A DNA stretch of 8,121 nucleotides, taken from positions 1 to 8,121 of the forward strand of contig DASUWQ010000490.1 in NCBI GenBank assembly GCA_036378375.1. Direction: 5' to 3'. The notes under the pieces are model-generated. The model was not told where the DNA came from and did not search any database. It saw only the letters and a list, made by a program, of their open reading frames with translations. Shown here in pieces: positions 6,399 through 8,121 of this stretch. The stretch comes from JAFAVN01 sp036378375. GTDB lineage: Bacteria; Verrucomicrobiota; Verrucomicrobiia; Chthoniobacterales; JAFAMB01. The position numbers and the translations under genes were made by a program. How positions within the stretch are numbered: the first letter of the stretch is position 1; every line of letters begins with the position of its first letter.

Positions 6399-7163
6399 AC
6401 GGAGTCAGAGATCGAGTGATAGGACCTGAGCGGACGCTGGCGCAACGAGGGATGCGACTCGCCTCCTCCGGCGGCCGCGCATGCGCGTCAACCTAAGAGG
6501 TAGGAGCCAGCCAAGGTCCGGCGTCCCGAGGGCGGTTAAAGGACAACGGACGGAGGGGCGTTGCATTCGGTGTTAGAGCTCGCACGGGTGTCGACGCCGA
6601 CGAATCTTTTTTAGGTAAGATGCTTCGATAGACGCGACGCCCTGGGATGGGACGGATATTCAGAACGTTGGGAACAAGGAACGATAAACCCTGCCACACC
6701 TGAAGGGAGCCGCGGCCGGACACGTCTTTTCAAGCGATGGGCGATAGACCGGCTCCGAATCTGCAGCGGCACATCTCTAATGCGGCTCCCCTCCGTCGGA
6801 GATGGTGGGCAACGCTGTGCCGCAACCAGATTATGCTAGTCCGGCAGCTGCCTCGCGGCCGCGGGACTACGACGCGACAGGCCCTATGAGATTTATATGA
6901 TAGAGAGCCAACGGTGCGGTGACCAACCAGCACTGGGGCCCGCTCATTCTTTCCCGCCGACTACGGCGTTGACCGGGTTAACCTCTATTCCATTCTGTTC
7001 TTTTTGGATCCAGTTGCTGATCTGGTTAACATTCATGCTGCCGGTTGCGCCCAAGCCAATTTTTTCTGTCCCTATTTACCAGTGACTATCAAAGCCCAGA
7101 AGCCGGCTAACGCCACGCAAATCGACACTGACTATATTTTCTTCGAATTTCCATAAATTAGAG
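6399..7163. other. Stretch of about 760 bp without a supported gene
   Basis: I see no convincing gene, tRNA or rRNA here. Open frames at 6493-6723 and 6730-6933 (minus) lack family features or ribosome sites. The stretch holds a 12-bp perfect palindrome CGCGCATGCGCG (6476-6487) and several GCGGCCGC-type blocks (near 6471 and 6854). A 30-codon minus-strand frame (6944-7036, starting MNVNQISNWIQKEQNG) is followed upstream by TCTGTCCCTATTTACC near 7067-7082, a string I loosely associate with repeats around REP-type transposases. The GC-rich part up to about 6890 has the look of another interspersed repeat, but no terminal repeats were found. Confidence 0.5.
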
Positions 7164-7192
7164 TTGACGCTCACATACATATTTCATATACG
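7164..7192 (+). promoter_or_regulatory. Sigma-70-like promoter pointing right
   Basis: TTGACG (7164-7169, 5/6 to TTGACA), a 17-bp spacer, then TATACG (7187-7192, 4/6 to TATAAT), in a locally AT-rich stretch. The predicted start is near 7199. The next supported gene begins 690 bp further on, so it would have a very long leader, or the promoter serves a small RNA. A short frame ATG 7196 to TAG 7252 (MLIAWITDPDGRVCFGAG) lies right at the predicted start but is unsupported as a gene. Confidence 0.45.
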
Positions 7193-7214
7193 CCGATGTT
7201 AATCGCGTGGATCA

Positions 7215-7236
7215 CAGACCCTGACGGACGGGTCTG
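7215..7236 (+). other. GC-rich hairpin just after the 7164 promoter
   Basis: CAGACCC (7215-7221), an 8-nt loop, then GGGTCTG (7230-7236): a perfect 7-bp stem followed by CTTT. It could be a weak terminator or attenuator of the transcript from 7164-7192, but the T run is too short for a confident terminator call. Confidence 0.35.
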
Positions 7237-7411
7237 CTTTGGCGCGGGGTAGATGTAAGGATATCAACTCAGCAATTCAGTCTATGACTTCGGCACCCGC
7301 AGAGCAGGATGCGCTTCTGGTCTGAAGAAGTATGACTACACGTTGGCTTATGGATGGAGTCTACGCAGTATATGGCCTGGGTCTAAAGGCCCTTCCCGCC
7401 CTAGTCCTTCC

Positions 7412-7451
7412 GGATCCTATCCCTAGTTGTAACTAGGAAATCCAAGGATCC
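7412..7451. repeat. Two-tier perfect inverted repeat
   Basis: Outer arms GGATCCT (7412-7418) and AGGATCC (7445-7451) enclose inner arms CCTAGTT (7422-7428) and AACTAGG (7431-7437). All 14 pairs are perfect, with an asymmetric internal loop of 3 and 7 nt. It may be an RNA hairpin in a leader or a protein-binding site. Confidence 0.55.
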
Positions 7452-7510
7452 AGATCGGATCAATTAGTGTCGACTGTCAGCTCGGGTCGAAGTTAGTTCG
7501 ATCAAAAGCA

Positions 7511-7571
7511 GCGCAATTTTTTTGTCTCGAAAGAGATTGCGCCGAGGGACAGCTTTGTCTCCGGACGTCCG
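7511..7571 (+). other. Run of three adjacent dyads (structured intergenic segment)
   Basis: First hairpin: GCGCAAT (7511-7517) pairs with ATTGCGC (7536-7542). Inside it CTC-GAAA-GAG (7526-7535) continues the stem after an 8-nt T-rich bulge, with a GNRA-type tetraloop. Second: GACA-GCTT-TGTC (7548-7559). Third: the perfect 10-bp palindrome CGGACGTCCG (7562-7571). No known riboswitch consensus was recognised. Confidence 0.4.
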
Positions 7572-7649
7572 ACTAAAGGCCGGGCAACAGAGACCCAGAA
7601 GTAGTGTCGTCTTTAGATCAGACTGTTAACTATTTAACTCCAAAATTAC

Positions 7650-7793
7650 GTCTAACCATTCAGCATCCCCGTTGTTAGTTAGACTAACTACTTTAAGCTA
7701 CGCACCACTCCAATTAACCAATTTCGTCTAACTAAATCAGCACATGGCCGGTCGTAGGAACTATCTAGCCCGAGCTATTCAATTTTGTTAGAC
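7650..7793. promoter_or_regulatory. Cluster of GTCTAAC motifs (candidate binding sites)
   Basis: The 7-mer GTCTAAC occurs at 7650-7656 and 7726-7732 on the plus strand and, as GTTAGAC, at 7678-7684 and 7787-7793 on the minus strand. Three of the four extend to CGTCTAAC. One lies in a 15-bp palindrome TAGTTAG-A-CTAACTA (7676-7690). CTAACCATT occurs at 7652-7660 and again at 7877-7885, immediately before the ATG of the rightmost gene. Clustering upstream of a divergent gene suggests an operator region, but the regulator is unknown. The rest of 7193-7885 shows no gene I can support. Confidence 0.35.
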
Positions 7794-7885
7794 GACTAAT
7801 CCTCCGGCTATCTGACGAAGCTAGAAATGTTGTTCCAAGGTTTCACCCTCACACTTCGTAGTAACCGGATTTCTTACTAACCATT

Positions 7886-8121
7886 ATGCAAGGTCTACTT
7901 AAAACCTTGGGCCGTAGTTATTCGGCCCGTTATGTAGAAGGCGCCGGTTATCGGCGCCGATTTGGAAGTATGGCGCTGGGCGGATTTGTTTCCGCCGCCC
8001 TCCTCTTCACATCTAGCGCGATGTTTGGCGCGATGACAACCCTCCAGGTGTGTCCATTGGTTGCGAAATCCACCCTGGTTTCGCAGATGGAAACAAGCAA
8101 GACTATCAGTGTAGTATTGGC
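7886..8121 (+). CDS. N-terminus of a secreted protein, possibly an S53 (sedolisin-like) peptidase propeptide (partial)
   Basis: An open frame from ATG 7886 to the right edge (78 full codons). The N-terminus carries a basic region ending in YRRRFG (22-27), a hydrophobic segment LGGFVSAALLF (31-41) and a signal-peptidase-I-like site ending SAMFGA (44-49). This indicates export with a long n-region; an internal ATG at residue 29 (7970) would give a signal peptide with almost no basic n-region. After the signal, VAKSTLVSQ...TSKTISVVL resembles the first strand of S53 activation domains, which read roughly GRLPETxxLxLAIGLPLRN. That match is weak and the catalytic domain is off the edge, so the family is a guess. 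An in-frame stop lies at 7862-7864 and no other start occurs before 7886. No good Shine-Dalgarno is seen. It is divergent from the ketosynthase genes, across 1.6 kb of non-coding DNA. Confidence 0.55.
   Translation, partial: MQGLLKTLGRSYSARYVEGAGYRRRFGSMALGGFVSAALLFTSSAMFGAMTTLQVCPLVAKSTLVSQMETSKTISVVL

Noticed and set aside
6493..6933. Minus-strand frames of 76 and 67 codons as genes
   Set aside because: No ribosome site, no recognisable family, Pro/Arg/Ser-rich composition typical of GC-rich non-coding DNA.
6897..7085. 62-codon plus-strand frame with a hydrophobic C-terminal half
   Set aside because: No ribosome site or family match; the hydrophobic run is antisense to another short frame, and one of the two must be chance.
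7332..7436. 34-codon plus-strand frame starting MTTRWLMDG
   Set aside because: No properly spaced ribosome site, and its 3' end is the palindrome at 7412-7451; more likely chance.

Overview
The window looks like chromosomal DNA of a GC-rich, repeat-laden Gram-negative-type bacterium, most likely a soil or freshwater member of the Verrucomicrobia (Pedosphaera-like). This is an inference. It rests on the style of the large Ser/Thr kinase (N-terminus MPEAEKFEHF, then a PKN-type domain), a lipoprotein with a classical lipobox, and several families of short inverted repeats filling the gaps between genes. No rRNA, tRNA, CRISPR array, transposase or phage gene is visible.

Layout. Five genes lie on the minus strand and one on the plus strand. 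Positions 1-1733 hold a Ser/Thr protein kinase that runs off the left edge: an intact kinase domain followed by a second, degenerate kinase domain. Positions 2002-2466 encode a small lipoprotein of unknown function. A 300-bp element (2483-2782) bounded by 18-bp perfect inverted repeats separates it from mntR (2821-3258), a manganese-sensing DtxR-family repressor with every known metal ligand in place. mntR has a good promoter 8 nt from its ATG, which suggests a leaderless mRNA. Upstream of mntR come a 7-bp tandem repeat array (3299-3407) and a pair of inverted repeat units built from tiny 5-bp hairpins (3404-3735).

Positions 3766-6262 hold a two-gene ketosynthase set: an active FabF-like ketosynthase (5066-6262) followed by a catalytically dead homologue (3766-4899) resembling a chain-length factor. 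The two are separated by an inverted-repeat element (4877-5041) whose end is part of the second gene's 5' coding sequence. Together they look like a KS/CLF heterodimer as found in type II polyketide, aryl polyene and related pathways. No carrier protein or other pathway gene lies in the window.

From 6263 to 7885 no convincing gene is found. This 1.6-kb space holds a REP-like inverted pair close upstream of the ketosynthase, an unexplained GC-rich stretch, a good sigma-70-like promoter on the plus strand at 7164-7192, several hairpins and a cluster of GTCTAAC motifs. At 7886 a plus-strand gene begins and runs off the right edge. Its signal peptide and what follows suggest a secreted protein, possibly the propeptide of an S53 (sedolisin) peptidase.

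The best leads are the repeat terminus built into the start of the chain-length-factor-like gene, the hairpin-string repeat with conserved stems and changing loops, the kinase-pseudokinase tandem, and the promoter/palindrome overlap at mntR.
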